A DNA stretch of 64,000 bases from the NCBI RefSeq assembly GCF_004016515.1, contig NZ_SACT01000001.1:1275088-1339087 (forward strand), written 5' to 3'. The position numbers were made by a program, and so were the translations under genes. Below are positions 1 to 12,640 of this stretch, piece by piece (the stretch's first letter is position 1; each line of letters starts with the position of its first letter). This stretch comes from Rubrivivax albus (GTDB taxonomy: Bacteria > Pseudomonadota > Gammaproteobacteria > Burkholderiales > Burkholderiaceae_C). Under the pieces are notes generated by a model. That model saw only the letters and a program-made list of their open reading frames with translations, was not told where the DNA came from and did not search any database.

Positions 1-799
1 CGACTTCGCCTTCGGCGACCTGAGCAACAAGTCCATCCACGAGCTCTGCGGCTGGGGCGACTACCTCTACGCCGGCACGCTGAACCACAGCGGCTTCCAG
101 CTCTGGCGCAGCCGCTGCGAGGGCGAGCCGCCCTACGAATGGGAGAAGGTGCTCGAACGTGGCGCCTGGCGCGGCAAGGAGAACCAGGGCGTGCTGAGCA
201 TGTGCGTGTTCAAGGACGCGCTGTACATCGGCACCGGCATCCAGGGCGGCGGCATCGACAAGCTCAACAACATCGGCCCGGCGCCGGCGGAACTGATCCG
301 CGTGCACGAGGACGGCCGCTGGGACCTGATCGTCGGCGACCCGCGCGACACGCCCGACGGCCGCAAGGAGCCGCTGTCGGGCCGCCGCGCTGGCTTCGAC
401 ACCTTCTTCAACGGCTACTTCTGGCGCATGTGCGAGCACGAGGGCTGGCTCTACATCGGCACCTTCGAATGGAGCGGCTGGCTGGGCTACGTGAAGCACA
501 GCCGCTGGCCCGGCGCGTTTGCCAACCTGATGGCCTACGTGACGCCGAAGGCGATGTTCGAGAACACCACCGGCTTCGACATGTACCGCAGCTACGACGG
601 CGAAAACTGGGTGCCGGTGTCGAACAACGGCCTGGGCAACCCGCACAACATGGGCCTGCGCACGCTGGAATCCACGCCCTACGGGCTGTTCGCCGGCACC
701 GCCAATCCCTGGGGGCCGAACCTGATGCCGCTGGACGGCGACCGCTACGTCTTCAACCCGCGCGGCGGCTGCGAGGTCTTCCTCGGCCACCGGCCGTGA
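1..799 (+). CDS. Beta-propeller-like protein, 5' end outside window
   Basis: The reading frame is open from base 2 and ends with TGA at 797-799, so only the C-terminal ~265 residues are present. It contains several spaced short repeats (LYAGTLNHSG, LYIGTGIQGG, WLYIGTFEWSG, YGLFAGTANPWG), each a hydrophobic strand followed by a glycine turn, as in beta-propeller blades. I do not recognise a named family and no catalytic motif is visible. The stop overlaps the GTG start of the esterase downstream (GTGA at 796-799), which suggests translational coupling. The propeller reading is inferred from the repeat pattern alone. Confidence 0.6.
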   Translation, partial: DFAFGDLSNKSIHELCGWGDYLYAGTLNHSGFQLWRSRCEGEPPYEWEKVLERGAWRGKENQGVLSMCVFKDALYIGTGIQGGGIDKLNNIGPAPAELIRVHEDGRWDLIVGDPRDTPDGRKEPLSGRRAGFDTFFNGYFWRMCEHEGWLYIGTFEWSGWLGYVKHSRWPGAFANLMAYVTPKAMFENTTGFDMYRSYDGENWVPVSNNGLGNPHNMGLRTLESTPYGLFAGTANPWGPNLMPLDGDRYVFNPRGGCEVFLGHRP

Positions 800-1695
800 A
801 CACCGGGCTGCTCTGGCGCCTGGCGCGTGCGCGCCGTGGCGCCGATGGTCGGCGAGCGTGGGGCGATCAGGGCGGCGACCCGCTGCCGCAGCCGGGTACG
901 GACTGCCAGCGCGACCTGGCCTACGGTGAGCACCCGCGCCAGCGCCTGGACCTGTACCGGCCGCACGGAACGTCCGGCGGCCCGCTGCCGCTGATCCTGT
1001 ACGTGCACGGCGGCGGCTGGCGCCGGGGCGACAAGGCGTTGCCGCGCCTGCTGGACCACAAGCCGGCGCACTGGTCGAGACGGGGCTGGGCCTTTGCGGC
1101 GATGAACTACCGCCTCTGGCCCGAGGCAGACGTGCTGGCGCAGTGTGAAGACCTTGCACAGGCCATCGCCTTCCTGCAGCGGCGGGCCCAGCCCTTGGCG
1201 CTGGACCCTTCCCGGTTGATGCTGGTCGGCCACTCCGCCGGCGCGCAGCTGGCGGCGCTGCTGGTGGCGTCGCCTGCGCGCGTGGCGGCGGCCGGTGTCG
1301 TGCCCTGGCGAGGTACCGTGGTGGTCGACACTGCGGCGCTGGACATGGTGGAGGTGATGCAGCGCCCGCATTACCGCTTCTACGACCCGGTCTTCGGCCC
1401 CGACCCCGCCTACTGGGCCGCCGTGTCGGCCACGCGGGTGCTGGACGGCCCGCCGGCCACGCCGGTGCTGCTGGTGCACGGTGCAGCCCGCGACGATGCG
1501 CGGCGCGCGGCGCAGGGATTCGCCGAGCGCGCGCGCGCCTGCGGCGGGTCGGCCGCCGTGCTGCCGCTGCCGTTGGGGCACGGCGACCTCAACGACAGCC
1601 TGGGCATGCCCGGCCCGTGCACGCAGGCGATCGAGGCCTTTGCCGCTGATCCTCGGGGGGAAACCCTCCGCGGGCCCGGCGAGACCGCCTTCTAG
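796..1695 (+). CDS. Alpha/beta-hydrolase (carboxylesterase/lipase-like)
   Basis: About 299 residues from a GTG start overlapping the upstream stop. The oxyanion-hole motif HGGGW is near residue 78, the nucleophile elbow GHSAGA near residue 148, and a late histidine in LPLGHGDLND completes a plausible Ser-Asp-His triad. This layout is typical of the BD-FAE/hormone-sensitive-lipase esterases that hydrolyse short acyl esters. No signal peptide is visible, so it is probably cytoplasmic. The substrate is unknown. Overlap with the preceding gene indicates a two-gene operon. A much longer open frame runs upstream in phase, but it lies over the other gene and is not preferred. Confidence 0.8.
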   Translation: MNTGLLWRLARARRGADGRRAWGDQGGDPLPQPGTDCQRDLAYGEHPRQRLDLYRPHGTSGGPLPLILYVHGGGWRRGDKALPRLLDHKPAHWSRRGWAFAAMNYRLWPEADVLAQCEDLAQAIAFLQRRAQPLALDPSRLMLVGHSAGAQLAALLVASPARVAAAGVVPWRGTVVVDTAALDMVEVMQRPHYRFYDPVFGPDPAYWAAVSATRVLDGPPATPVLLVHGAARDDARRAAQGFAERARACGGSAAVLPLPLGHGDLNDSLGMPGPCTQAIEAFAADPRGETLRGPGETAF

Positions 1696-1734
1696 AATGG
1701 ATTGTTCCACGTCCAGCCCGCAGGAGATCCGCGC

Positions 1735-2238
1735 ATGCCGTCGCCCCGACACGCTTCGTCCAAGCCCGACGAGGCGGCCGCACAGGGGCCGCGCGTCCTC
1801 AAGAAGTACCCCAACCGCCGGCTCTACGACACCCGCAGCAGCAGCTATATCACGCTGGCCGACGTCAAGCGCATGGTGCTGGCGGGCGAGGACTTCGAGG
1901 TGCGCGACGCCAAGACGGGCGAGGACCTGACGCGCAGCATCCTGCTGCAGATCATCCTGGAAGAGGAGTCCGGTGGCGTGCCGATGTTCAGCACGTCCAT
2001 GCTGGCCAACATCATCCGCTTCTACGGCCACACGATGCAGGGGGCCATGGGCAGCATGCTCGAGCGCAACCTGCAGGCCTTTGCCGAGATGCAGAAGCAG
2101 CTGGTCAGCGGGCAGGCGCCGCTGATGCAGAACCTGATGGGCAGCTACCTGGAGCAGTCGCGCGCCATGTTCGACAAGATGCAGGAACAGATGACGCAGG
2201 CCGGCGCGGTGTTCCCGGGCTTCCCGCCCAAGCGCTGA
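1735..2238 (+). CDS. phaR: Polyhydroxyalkanoate synthesis repressor PhaR
   Basis: 167 residues. The N-terminal PHB/PHA accumulation regulator DNA-binding domain is recognisable from [11 protein letters not shown] and SYITLADVK, followed by LLQIILEEE and a helical C-terminus. In this family the protein represses phasin and its own gene, and is released by binding nascent PHA granules. ATG 1735 is chosen because AGGAG lies about 9 bases upstream; a TTG at 1702 is in frame but has no better signal. It stands alone between an esterase and rimO. Its presence implies the host makes polyhydroxyalkanoate, although no pha synthase is in this window. Confidence 0.93.
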   Translation: MPSPRHASSKPDEAAAQGPRVLKKYPNRRLYDTRSSSYITLADVKRMVLAGEDFEVRDAKTGEDLTRSILLQIILEEESGGVPMFSTSMLANIIRFYGHTMQGAMGSMLERNLQAFAEMQKQLVSGQAPLMQNLMGSYLEQSRAMFDKMQEQMTQAGAVFPGFPPKR

Positions 2239-2293
2239 ACCCTGCGGCGCACGTGCCACTGGCCCCGGCGCCGGGCTGGGTGAAAATCGCGTG

Positions 2294-3670
2294 ATGCCTG
2301 AAACCGCGCCCACCGTCGGCTTCGTCTCGCTCGGCTGCCCCAAGGCGCTGACCGATTCCGAGCTCATCCTCACCCAGCTCGCCGCCGAGGGCTACCGCAC
2401 CAGCAAGACCTACGAGGGCGCCGACCTCGTCATCGTCAACACCTGCGGCTTCATCGACGCCGCGGTGCAGGAAAGCCTGGACACCATCGGCGAGGCCCTG
2501 GCCGCCAACGGCAAGGTCATCGTCACCGGCTGCCTGGGCGCCAAGCCCGCGACGGATGGCGGGGAGGGCGCTGGCACCCTGGTGCAGCAGGTGCACCCCA
2601 AGGTGCTGGCCGTCACCGGGCCGCACGCCACGCAGGAGGTGATGGACGCGGTGCACCGCCACGTGCCCAAGCCGCACGACCCGTTCGTGGACCTGGTCCC
2701 CGCCGCAGGCATCAAGCTCACGCCCAGGCACTACGCCTACCTGAAGATCAGCGAAGGCTGCAACCACCGCTGCACCTTCTGCATCATCCCCAGCATGCGC
2801 GGCGACCTGGTCTCGCGCCCGATGGGCGACGTGCTCGGCGAGGCGCGCGCCCTGTTCGAGTCAGGCGTGAAGGAGCTGCTGGTCGTCAGCCAGGACACCT
2901 CGGCCTACGGCGTGGACCTGAAGTACCGTACCGGCTTCTGGGACGGCAAGCCGGTGAAGACGCGGCTGTTCGAGCTGTGCGAGCAGCTTGGCGACCTGGC
3001 CGAAGCGCACGGCGCCTGGGTGCGGCTGCACTACGTCTATCCGTACCCGCACGTCGACGAGATCCTGCCGCTGATGGCAAGCGGCCGCATCCTGCCGTAC
3101 CTGGACGTGCCGTTCCAGCACGCCCACCCCGACGTGCTCCGGCGCATGAAGCGCCCGGCCAGCGGCGAGCGCAACCTCGAGCGGCTGCAGCGCTGGCGCG
3201 AGATCTGCCCGCAGATCGTCGTGCGTTCGACCTTCATCGCCGGCTTCCCGGGCGAGACCGAGGCCGAGTTCGAGCATCTGCTGGACTTCCTGCGCGAGGC
3301 GCGCATCGACCGCGCGGGCTGCTTTGCCTACTCGCCCGTCGAAGGCGCCACGGCCAACGACCTGCCGGGTGCGCTGCCGGCCGAGGAGCGCGAGGCGCGC
3401 CGCGTGCGCTTCATGGCCGTGGCCGAGGAGGTGTCCGCGGCCAAGCTGCAGCAGCGCATCGGCGCCGAGATGCAGGTGCTGGTGGACAGCGCGCCGGCGC
3501 TGGGCCGTCGTGGCGGTGTCGGCCGCAGCTATGCCGATGCGCCGGAGATCGACGGCACGGTGCGCCTGCTGCCGCCTGAGAAGGCATCGAAGACGCTGAA
3601 GGTGGGCGAGTTCACACGCGCCCGCATCGTGGCTGCCGAGGGGCATGACCTCGTCGGCGTGCCGTTCTGA
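2294..3670 (+). CDS. rimO: Ribosomal protein uS12 methylthiotransferase RimO
   Basis: About 458 residues, normal for the family. The N-terminal UPF0004 domain carries three cluster cysteines ([24 protein letters not shown]). The radical-SAM triad CNHRCTFC is near residue 155, and a TRAM domain closes the protein. It adds a methylthio group to an aspartate of ribosomal protein S12 using two 4Fe-4S clusters and S-adenosylmethionine. GTG 2291 and ATG 2294 are adjacent in-frame starts; ATG is preferred. RimO rather than MiaB is favoured by [13 protein letters not shown] at the N-terminus, which is the RimO form. Confidence 0.95.
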   Translation: MPETAPTVGFVSLGCPKALTDSELILTQLAAEGYRTSKTYEGADLVIVNTCGFIDAAVQESLDTIGEALAANGKVIVTGCLGAKPATDGGEGAGTLVQQVHPKVLAVTGPHATQEVMDAVHRHVPKPHDPFVDLVPAAGIKLTPRHYAYLKISEGCNHRCTFCIIPSMRGDLVSRPMGDVLGEARALFESGVKELLVVSQDTSAYGVDLKYRTGFWDGKPVKTRLFELCEQLGDLAEAHGAWVRLHYVYPYPHVDEILPLMASGRILPYLDVPFQHAHPDVLRRMKRPASGERNLERLQRWREICPQIVVRSTFIAGFPGETEAEFEHLLDFLREARIDRAGCFAYSPVEGATANDLPGALPAEEREARRVRFMAVAEEVSAAKLQQRIGAEMQVLVDSAPALGRRGGVGRSYADAPEIDGTVRLLPPEKASKTLKVGEFTRARIVAAEGHDLVGVPF

Positions 3671-3692
3671 CCGCATCCTCCGCACGACGACC

Positions 3693-4868
3693 ATGGCTGC
3701 CCACGACCCCACCGCCCTGATCCATCACCCGTACCAGCCGCCAGCCGGCTTCGAGGCGCCACAGGCGGGGGTCTTCAAGGCTTCGACCGTGATCTTCCCG
3801 AACGTGGCCGCGATGCGCGCCCGCGACTGGAAGCACAAGCACGGCTACACCTACGGCCTTCACGGCACGCCCACCACGTTCACGCTGGAGGAGCGCATCG
3901 CGCACCTGGAGCACGGCCTGCAGTGCGTGCTGGCCCCGAGCGGCCTGGCGGCCATCGCGCTGGTGGACATGGCGCTGCTGCAGCATGGCGACGAGGTGCT
4001 GATCCCGGCCAACGCCTACGGGCCCGGCAAGGACTTCGCGGCGCAGCAGCTGGCCGGCTGGGGCATCACGCACCGCTTCTACGACCCGCTGGATGCCGCG
4101 GGTCTTGACGCGATGATCGGCCCGGCCACGAAGCTGGTCTGGCTGGAGGCGCCGGGGTCGGTGACGATGGAGTTCCCCGACCTGCGCGGGCTGGTGGCGG
4201 TGGCCCGGGCGCGTGGCGTGCGCACGGCGCTGGACAACACCTGGGGCGCGGGCATCGCCTTCGACGGCTTCGACCTCGGCCAGGGCCTGGGCTGCGACGT
4301 CGTGATGCAGGCGTTGACCAAGTTCCCCTCCGGCGGCGGCGACGTGCTGATGGGTTCGGTCACCACGCGCGACGAGGCGCTGCACCTGAAGATCAAGCTG
4401 GCGCACATGCGCCTGGGCCTGGGCGTGGCGGCCAACGACGCGGAGCTGGTGCTGCGTTCGCTGCCCAGCATCGCGCTGCGCTACCACGCGCATGACCGCG
4501 CCGCGCGCGCGCTGGCCGCCTGGCTGCAGCAGCGGCCGGAGATCGCGCGCGTGCTGCACCCGGCCTTGGAGGGCTCGCCGGGCCATGAGCACTGGCGCAG
4601 CCTGTGCACGGCGGCGGCCGGGCTGTTCTCTGTGGTCTTCGAACCGCGCTACACACCGGCCCAGGTGGACGGCTTCTGCGATGCGCTGCGGCTGTTCAAG
4701 CTCGGCTACTCCTGGGGCGGGCCAGTGAGCCTGGTCGTGCCCTACGACCTGAAGGCCATGCGCAACCCGGTGCCGTACGACGGCACGCTGGTGCGGTTCT
4801 CGATCGGGCTCGAAGAGGACGAAGCCCTGCGCGCTGACCTGGCCCAGGCGCTCGCCGGTCTGGGTTGA
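3693..4868 (+). CDS. metC: Cystathionine beta-lyase (PLP-dependent Cys/Met metabolism)
   Basis: 391 residues of fold-type I PLP enzyme. GLHGTPTTFTLEERIAHLE is the conserved N-terminal block; LDNTWGAG holds the PLP-contacting Asp; the Schiff-base lysine lies in ALTKFPSGGGDVLMG; the C-terminal block SWGGPVSLV fits the cystathionine lyase/synthase group. The enzyme converts cystathionine to homocysteine, pyruvate and ammonia in methionine synthesis. ATG 3693 is 22 bases after the rimO stop. An upstream in-frame ATG overlaps rimO and would add 16 uncharacteristic residues. MetC-type is most likely, but a gamma-lyase cannot be excluded from motifs alone. Confidence 0.88.
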   Translation: MAAHDPTALIHHPYQPPAGFEAPQAGVFKASTVIFPNVAAMRARDWKHKHGYTYGLHGTPTTFTLEERIAHLEHGLQCVLAPSGLAAIALVDMALLQHGDEVLIPANAYGPGKDFAAQQLAGWGITHRFYDPLDAAGLDAMIGPATKLVWLEAPGSVTMEFPDLRGLVAVARARGVRTALDNTWGAGIAFDGFDLGQGLGCDVVMQALTKFPSGGGDVLMGSVTTRDEALHLKIKLAHMRLGLGVAANDAELVLRSLPSIALRYHAHDRAARALAAWLQQRPEIARVLHPALEGSPGHEHWRSLCTAAAGLFSVVFEPRYTPAQVDGFCDALRLFKLGYSWGGPVSLVVPYDLKAMRNPVPYDGTLVRFSIGLEEDEALRADLAQALAGLG

Positions 4869-4892
4869 TCGCCAGCCGCAGCCGGCGGCGCG

Positions 4893-5351
4893 TCACTTGG
4901 TCGAGATCTTGTGGCGCATCAGGCGCCCCTTTTCCCGCTGCCAGTCCTTCTCGCGTTCGCTCTCGCGCTTGTCGTGCTGCGCCTTGCCCTTGGCCAGCGC
5001 GATCTCGGCCTTCACGCGGCCGCCCTTGTAGTGCAGGTCCAGCGGCACCAGGGTGAAGCCCTTCTGCTCCACCTTGCCGATCAGCCGCCGGATCTCGTCC
5101 TTGTGCATCAGCAGCTTCTTCGTGCGGTCCGGCTCCGGGTGCACGTGGGTGGACGCGGTGCGCAGTGCGTTGATGCGCAGGCCGATCAGGTAGAGCTCGC
5201 CGTCGCGGATGACCACGTAGCCGTCGGTCAGCTGCACCTGGCCGGCGCGGATGGCCTTGACCTCCCAGCCCTGCAGCACCACGCCCGCCTCGAACTTCTC
5301 GTCGATGTGGTACTCGTGGCGGGCGCGGCGGTTTTCGGCGATCGGGGGCAT
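4893..5351 (-). CDS. smpB: SsrA-binding protein SmpB
   Basis: 152 residues. Conserved features are [13 protein letters not shown] at the N-terminus, [16 protein letters not shown], the oligonucleotide-binding core with [14 protein letters not shown] content (DRTKKLLMH), and the basic C-terminal tail [19 protein letters not shown]. The protein delivers tmRNA to stalled ribosomes. ATG 5351 is chosen because homologues begin just before IAENRRA; the frame extends 22 residues further but that part is not family-like. It is convergent with metC and divergent from ratA only 28 bases away, so the two starts share a very short promoter region. Confidence 0.96.
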   Translation of the reverse strand: MPPIAENRRARHEYHIDEKFEAGVVLQGWEVKAIRAGQVQLTDGYVVIRDGELYLIGLRINALRTASTHVHPEPDRTKKLLMHKDEIRRLIGKVEQKGFTLVPLDLHYKGGRVKAEIALAKGKAQHDKRESEREKDWQREKGRLMRHKISTK

Positions 5352-5379
5352 GGGCGGGGGAAAACTAGAATCCGCGATT

Positions 5380-5832
5380 GTGAAGCACGTGAAGAAGTCG
5401 GTCCTGCTCTGGTACACGCCGCAGGAGATGTACGACCTGGTGACCGGTGTCGACCGCTACCCGGATTTCCTGCCCTGGTGCGACAGGGCCGAGGTGCTGA
5501 CGCAGCACGACGACGGCATGACCGCGCGCATCGGCCTGCACTACATGGGGGTGCGACACGCCTTCACCACCCGCAACGTGCAGGTGCCGGGCCGTTCGGT
5601 GGAAGTGCAGCTGGTCGACGGCCCGTTCTCGCTGCTCGACGGCACCTGGCTCTTCCATCCGCTGGGCCGGCCCGGCAGCGAGGCCGAGGCCTGCAAGATC
5701 GAGTTCGACCTTCGCTACGCCTTCGCCAGCCCGGCGCTGGAGGCCGTGGTCAGCCCTGTGTTCGACCGCGTGGCCAACACCTTCGTCGACAGCTTCGTGC
5801 AGCGGGCGGAGCAGGTGCATGGTCCGCGTTGA
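5380..5832 (+). CDS. ratA: RatA/COQ10-type START-domain protein
   Basis: 150 residues from GTG 5380. The motif [20 protein letters not shown] followed by PDFLPWC is characteristic of the ubiquinone-binding COQ10/RatA polyketide-cyclase-like (SRPBCC) family. In E. coli RatA was described as a 50S-binding inhibitor of 70S assembly; in other bacteria a role in quinone handling is proposed. The classic order smpB (opposite strand), ratA, rnfH is kept here, which supports the call. Its 3' end overlaps the start of the next gene by 14 bases, so the two are translationally coupled. Confidence 0.9.
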   Translation: MKHVKKSVLLWYTPQEMYDLVTGVDRYPDFLPWCDRAEVLTQHDDGMTARIGLHYMGVRHAFTTRNVQVPGRSVEVQLVDGPFSLLDGTWLFHPLGRPGSEAEACKIEFDLRYAFASPALEAVVSPVFDRVANTFVDSFVQRAEQVHGPR

Positions 5833-6145
5833 GGTTGTCCACTGCCCGGTGGCGGGGCCGTCGGACCAGGTCGACCTGACGACGCTGGAACTGGATGAAG
5901 GTGCCACGGTGCAGGACGCGCTTCAGCACAGCGGGGTGCTGGCGCGCCATGGCCTGGACCTGGCGACGGTGGACGTAGGCGTCTGGTTCAAGACCTGCAC
6001 GCTGCGGCAGGCATTGCGCGACCAGGACCAGGTTCAGGTCTACCGGCCGCTGACCGTGGACCCCAAGGAAGCGCGCCGGCAGCGCTACCGCAAGCGCGGC
6101 AAGACCGGCACGGGTGGCGCCGTCAGCGGCAGTCCGACGCGATGA
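5819..6145 (+). CDS. rnfH: RnfH-family ubiquitin-like protein
   Basis: 108 residues with the UPF0125/RnfH beta-grasp pattern: VEVVHC at the N-terminus, LDEGATVQDALQ, VGVWFKTCTLRQALRDQDQVQVYRPL and the terminal DPKEARRQRY. Function is not firmly established; the family is named for proximity to rnf electron-transport genes in some species, but commonly follows ratA. It starts at ATG 5819 inside ratA. Its end overlaps the end of the convergent DUF4124 gene by 23 bases. Confidence 0.9.
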   Translation: MVRVEVVHCPVAGPSDQVDLTTLELDEGATVQDALQHSGVLARHGLDLATVDVGVWFKTCTLRQALRDQDQVQVYRPLTVDPKEARRQRYRKRGKTGTGGAVSGSPTR

Positions 6146-6620
6146 CCTCGCGTGCGCGGCGCGTCTCGGCGGCGCGCTGGCGGTCATCGAGGATCTCGCG
6201 CTCGCCCTTGTCGTTGTAGCGCGCGATGCGCTGCCCGGAATCCAGCGCCGCCAGGTGGGCGCGGGCATTGCGGCAGTTCTCGGCGCGCTGTTCTGCCAGC
6301 TTGGCGGCCTCGGCCTTCTCCTTGGCCGCCTGCTCCTGCGCGGCGGCGTCCTTGCGGGCCTGCAGCTCGCGGTCCACGCGCGGCACCACGGCCGGGGCCG
6401 ACGCCGCCGAAGCAGCGGGCGACGCAGCTGCTGCGCGTGCCGCAGCCGGGTCGGGTCGCTGAAGGATGTTCTGCGGCGGCACGTCGCGCGGCGGCGGCAG
6501 GTCGCTGACAGTGATGCGCCCGTTGGCGTCCTTCCACTTCCACTGGGCCATGGCGGGCCCGGCCAGCAGGGTCAGGGCCAGGGCGGCGGTGAGCGCGGTC
6601 AGGGCAGGGCGCATCGTCAT
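6123..6620 (-). CDS. DUF4124-domain envelope protein
   Basis: About 165 residues from ATG 6620 (ATG 6614 is also possible). A signal peptide (TALTAALALTLLAGPAMA) is followed directly by QWKWKDANGRITVSDLPPP, the short DUF4124 signature typical of beta- and gammaproteobacterial exported proteins. The middle is an alanine-rich segment and then an Ala/Glu/Lys-rich helix likely to form a coiled coil, with one pair of late cysteines (AENCRNAR and SDCR). Periplasmic location is inferred; the biochemical role is unknown. Its 3' end overlaps rnfH tail to tail. Confidence 0.85.
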   Translation of the reverse strand: MTMRPALTALTAALALTLLAGPAMAQWKWKDANGRITVSDLPPPRDVPPQNILQRPDPAAARAAAASPAASAASAPAVVPRVDRELQARKDAAAQEQAAKEKAEAAKLAEQRAENCRNARAHLAALDSGQRIARYNDKGEREILDDRQRAAETRRAREVIASDCR

Positions 6621-6698
6621 CCCGCAAGTGTAGGCCGCGTCGGCACCGGGGCTCGCGTGCAATGCGTCACGCGCGGCAGGGGGCGTGGTAACGGTCCG

Positions 6699-6704
6699 TA
6701 TAAT
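6699..6704 (+). promoter_or_regulatory. Probable -10 element of the guaB promoter
   Basis: A perfect TATAAT lies 27 bases before the guaB ATG in otherwise GC-rich sequence. No convincing -35 hexamer is seen at the expected spacing (the stretch reads GGGCGTGG). The transcript leader would be only about 20 bases, with a GGAG-like ribosome-binding site at 6719-6722. Confidence 0.5.
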
Positions 6705-6730
6705 CGTGCTTTGCGTCTGGAGCTTTCCCC

Positions 6731-8203
<1,473 letters not shown>

Positions 8204-8253
8204 CCTTGAACGCCGAGGCCTTGAATGGCCGCCCAGCCGAAAGGCGGGCGGCC

Positions 8254-9458
8254 ATGTCGTTCATCCTGATCGCGGTGCTGATCGACATGATCGCGATCGG
8301 GTTGATCGTGCCGGTACTGCCCTACATGGTGGGCCAGTTCACCGACGGCGCCGAGGCCCAGGCGCGCTGGTTCGCCATCGTGACCTTCACCTTCGGTGCC
8401 GCCAACTTCGTCGCCGCGCCCGTGCTCGGCGCGCTGTCGGACCGCTTCGGCCGCCGACCCGTGCTGCTGCTGGGCTTCAGCGGCCTGGCGCTGAGCTTCT
8501 TCGTCACCGGTCTGGCCACCGCGCTGTGGATGCTGGTGGCCGTGCGCGTGGTGGCCGGCGCCATGCAGGCCAACGCCGCCATCGCCAACGCCTACGTGGC
8601 CGACATTTCCACGCCAGAGCAGCGGGCCGCGCGCATGGGCCTGGTGGGTGCGATGTTTGGCGTCGGCTTCATCCTCGGCCCCGCCCTGGGCGGCGTGCTC
8701 GGTGACATCGACGTGCGTCTGCCGTTCTTTGCCGCCGGCGCGCTGGCCGTGGCCAACGGCCTGTACGGGTACTTCGTGCTGCCGGAGTCTCTGCCCAAGG
8801 CGCGCCGGCGCCCTTTCACCTGGCGTGGAGCCCACCCGCTGGCGGCCATGCAGACGCTGGCGCGCAACCCCGGGATCGGCTGGCTGGCCGCGGCCATCGC
8901 GCTGGCCACGCTGGCGCAGTTCACGATGCACTCCAGCTGGGTGCTGTACACGCACTTCCGCTTCGGTTGGGGGCCGGCCGAGGTGGGCTGGTCGCTGTTC
9001 GTCGTCGGGTTGATGTCGGCCCTGGTGCAGGGCGTGCTGCTGCGCCACCTGCTCAAACGCTTCTCGCCGCGCCGGCTGGCCGCGTGGGGGCTGGCGATGG
9101 GCGCCGTCACCTACGCCGCCTTCGGCGCCATCACCGAGGGCTGGATGATGTACGTCGTCATCGTTGTCGGCACCCTGCTGGGCGGCGGGGCGACGGCCTC
9201 GCTGCAGAGCATCGTGTCCAACGCCGCCGACGCCGAGCGCCAGGGCGAGGTCATGGGCGCCCTGGCCTCGGTCAACAGCCTGATGGCCGTGCTGGCGCCG
9301 GCCACGGCCGGGCCGCTGCTGGTGCTGATCTCGCACCGCCAACCCGACGACTGGCTGATCGGCCTGCCGTTCTTCGCCTGCGCGCTGCTGCAGGCGGCGG
9401 CCGCCGTCATCGCGATCCGCTTCTTCACCGCCCGGCGCCGAGCCGCGGCCCAGCCCGC

Positions 9459-9462
<4 letters not shown>
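8254..9462 (+). CDS. MFS transporter, TetA/TCR-like drug:H+ antiporter family
   Basis: 402 residues with about 12 hydrophobic segments. [16 protein letters not shown] between TM2 and TM3 is the MFS motif A, and [13 protein letters not shown] in TM5 is motif C of drug:H+ antiporters. The N-terminus ([13 protein letters not shown]) matches TetA(TCR/Tet) MFS proteins. Substrate cannot be read from sequence. It is the middle gene of guaB-MFS-guaA, and its stop overlaps the guaA ATG (ATGA), so a link to purine or nucleoside export is possible but unproven. The start at ATG 8254 sits 50 bases after guaB. Confidence 0.85.
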
Positions 9463-11045
<1,583 letters not shown>

Positions 11046-11160
11046 GCCAACATCGTCCCAAGGTGTTTCCGGTCATCCCAGAGCAATCCGATTTCACTGT
11101 AGGGACAAGGACTTAGAGTCCAGAAGCGTCTCGCACGATCCAGTGCGGTCCCAGACGTTC

Positions 11161-11237
11161 TGACGGTTGATCTGACGGTATCCGAGCACCTACGCTTGCA
11201 GGCCATCGGCGATACCGTCGGACTCCGTGACGGTATC
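11161..11237. repeat. TGACGGTATC repeats beside att copy 1
   Basis: CTGACGGTATC at 11172-11182, the reverse-complement form GATACCGTCG at 11211-11220 and TGACGGTATC at 11228-11237, plus a partial TGACGGTTGA at 11161-11170. They lie between the att core and the integrase start, the usual place for arm-type binding sites of tyrosine integrases. The same decamer reappears near the other two att copies. Confidence 0.6.
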
Positions 11238-11271
11238 CCGGCCCTGCGACAGGCAGTGGATTGGAGACCTC

Positions 11272-11398
11272 ATGGACATCTCGGCGGATCGGGCGCGCCC
11301 CACGCCCGCAAGCGCGAAGGCTCGACAGGGTTTGACGGACGCCAAGCTGCGCGACCTGGCGCCACGCGAGCGGGCGTACAAGGTCAGCGACGGCGGCA
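11272..11398 (+). pseudogene. Tyrosine-integrase N-terminal fragment
   Basis: ATG 11272 follows GGAG at 11263-11266. The first ~42 residues include LTDAKLRDLAPRERAYKVSDGG, which matches the start of the DUF4102 arm-binding domain of P4-type phage integrases. The expected continuation (a GLYL-like strand, core-binding domain and catalytic R-H-R-Y) is missing: after SDGGN the sequence passes into an MFS transporter in another frame. At least 350 residues have been lost, so this copy cannot excise the island. Placement right after guaA matches a guaA-targeting integrase. Confidence 0.75.
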
Positions 11399-12424
11399 AT
11401 GGCCATCGCTCTGGCGCTGATCCCCGAGCTGTTCCGCGGCCAGAAACGGCATCTGGCCAACTCGCTCATGCTGCTGGCGGGGCGGCTGGGCGTGGGTCTG
11501 GTCGTCGCAATGTGCGGCTGGCTGCTCGTTGCCGTCGACACCTGGCGAGGCCTGCTGCCCGATGCCTTGCAGCCGCTGTCCAACTGGCGGTTGACCCTGC
11601 TGGCGGCTGCGCTGCCTGGCCTTGTGCTGGTGCCGCTGATCCTGACGATGCCACTCCTGCGCGCCCGGCGGGCGGCCGGACCGGACGAGGTGCCGGATGC
11701 GCTGGCGTCAAGCCGTCGGGACGCAAGCGTCGCGCCAGCGGGCACGGCGGTGCTGCCCTTCCTGGCTCGCCACAAGCTGGCGTTCGCCAGCTTCTACTTC
11801 GGCGTCGCGTCGATGGTCCTCGGCATTGGCGCGGTGATGAACTTCGCCCCCGTGGTCGCAATGCGGCAGATGTCGGCCACGCCCTTGCAGGTGGCCAACA
11901 CGATGGGCGCGGCCATGCTCGTGGCCACCGTGACTGGCTTCCTGATCGCCCAGGTGGGATACCGGCAACTGTTGCCACGCCTCGGTCCGCGTTTGCCGGC
12001 CATGAGCCTGCTGGCGGCCGCCGCGCTCGGGCTGCTGATGGCCGCAGGCGTGCTGTTGGCCCGGTCTCCGACGCAACTGTTCGTCTGCGTCGGACTCTTC
12101 ATGACGACCGTGATGGCAGGGACACTCCTGTTCCCGCTGGCGCTGCAGGAGATGGCGCCAGCGCCGCTGCGCGGTCGGCTGGCGGCGATCGCGGTCACGC
12201 TCAACATCGTGCTGGGCTCGCTCGGACCGGCCGTGGTCGGCGCGGTGTCCGACCGCCTGAAGGAGCAGCCCAATGGTCTGTTGCTGGCGATGGTGGGCGT
12301 GACTTGTCTGGCCATGCTCCTGTCCATGTTGTTGCTTCTGCCTCTCCAGCACCGCTATGTCCAAACGGTGTCTGCGGCGAGGCATGCCGAGTGCGTCACC
12401 GATCCAAGGGGCGCCGCTGCCTGA
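11399..12424 (+). pseudogene. MFS transporter lacking its N-terminus
   Basis: 341 residues of multi-helix membrane protein opening ALALIPELFRGQKRHLANSL, which corresponds to the middle of the first half of a DHA2-type (14-helix) transporter. Later helices are intact and end near LLLLLPLQHRYVQTV. The first three to four helices and their promoter are missing because the integrase fragment abuts at about 11398. Translation from the internal ATG 11399 is conceivable but a working transporter is unlikely. Family assignment is from helix pattern and local motifs; the substrate is unknown. Confidence 0.7.
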
Positions 12425-12640
12425 ATGGGCGCCCTTGTTGGGCGAGACCCGCAGTGGCGCTACTTCCGCTGTTGGTGGTGTGGGGAAACCGAGTTTTAGG
12501 GCCCCGCATGTCCAGGACCGGTCAGCGGACGACCGGCCCAGCGGCTCGCGCGGCGCAAGCGGGGTTCGGTACCCTTGGCGCCTGAAGCTTCTTGCCGTCA
12601 ATCGCTTGGGTACGGTCAGTAACGAGCCTGGCGTCTGGGC
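12425..12640. other. Intergenic remnant, no gene seen
   Basis: About 216 bases between the MFS fragment and the end of the endonuclease fragment. I see no supported reading frame, no terminator with a T-run and no recognisable repeat. It is probably junction debris of the mosaic left end. Confidence 0.4.
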
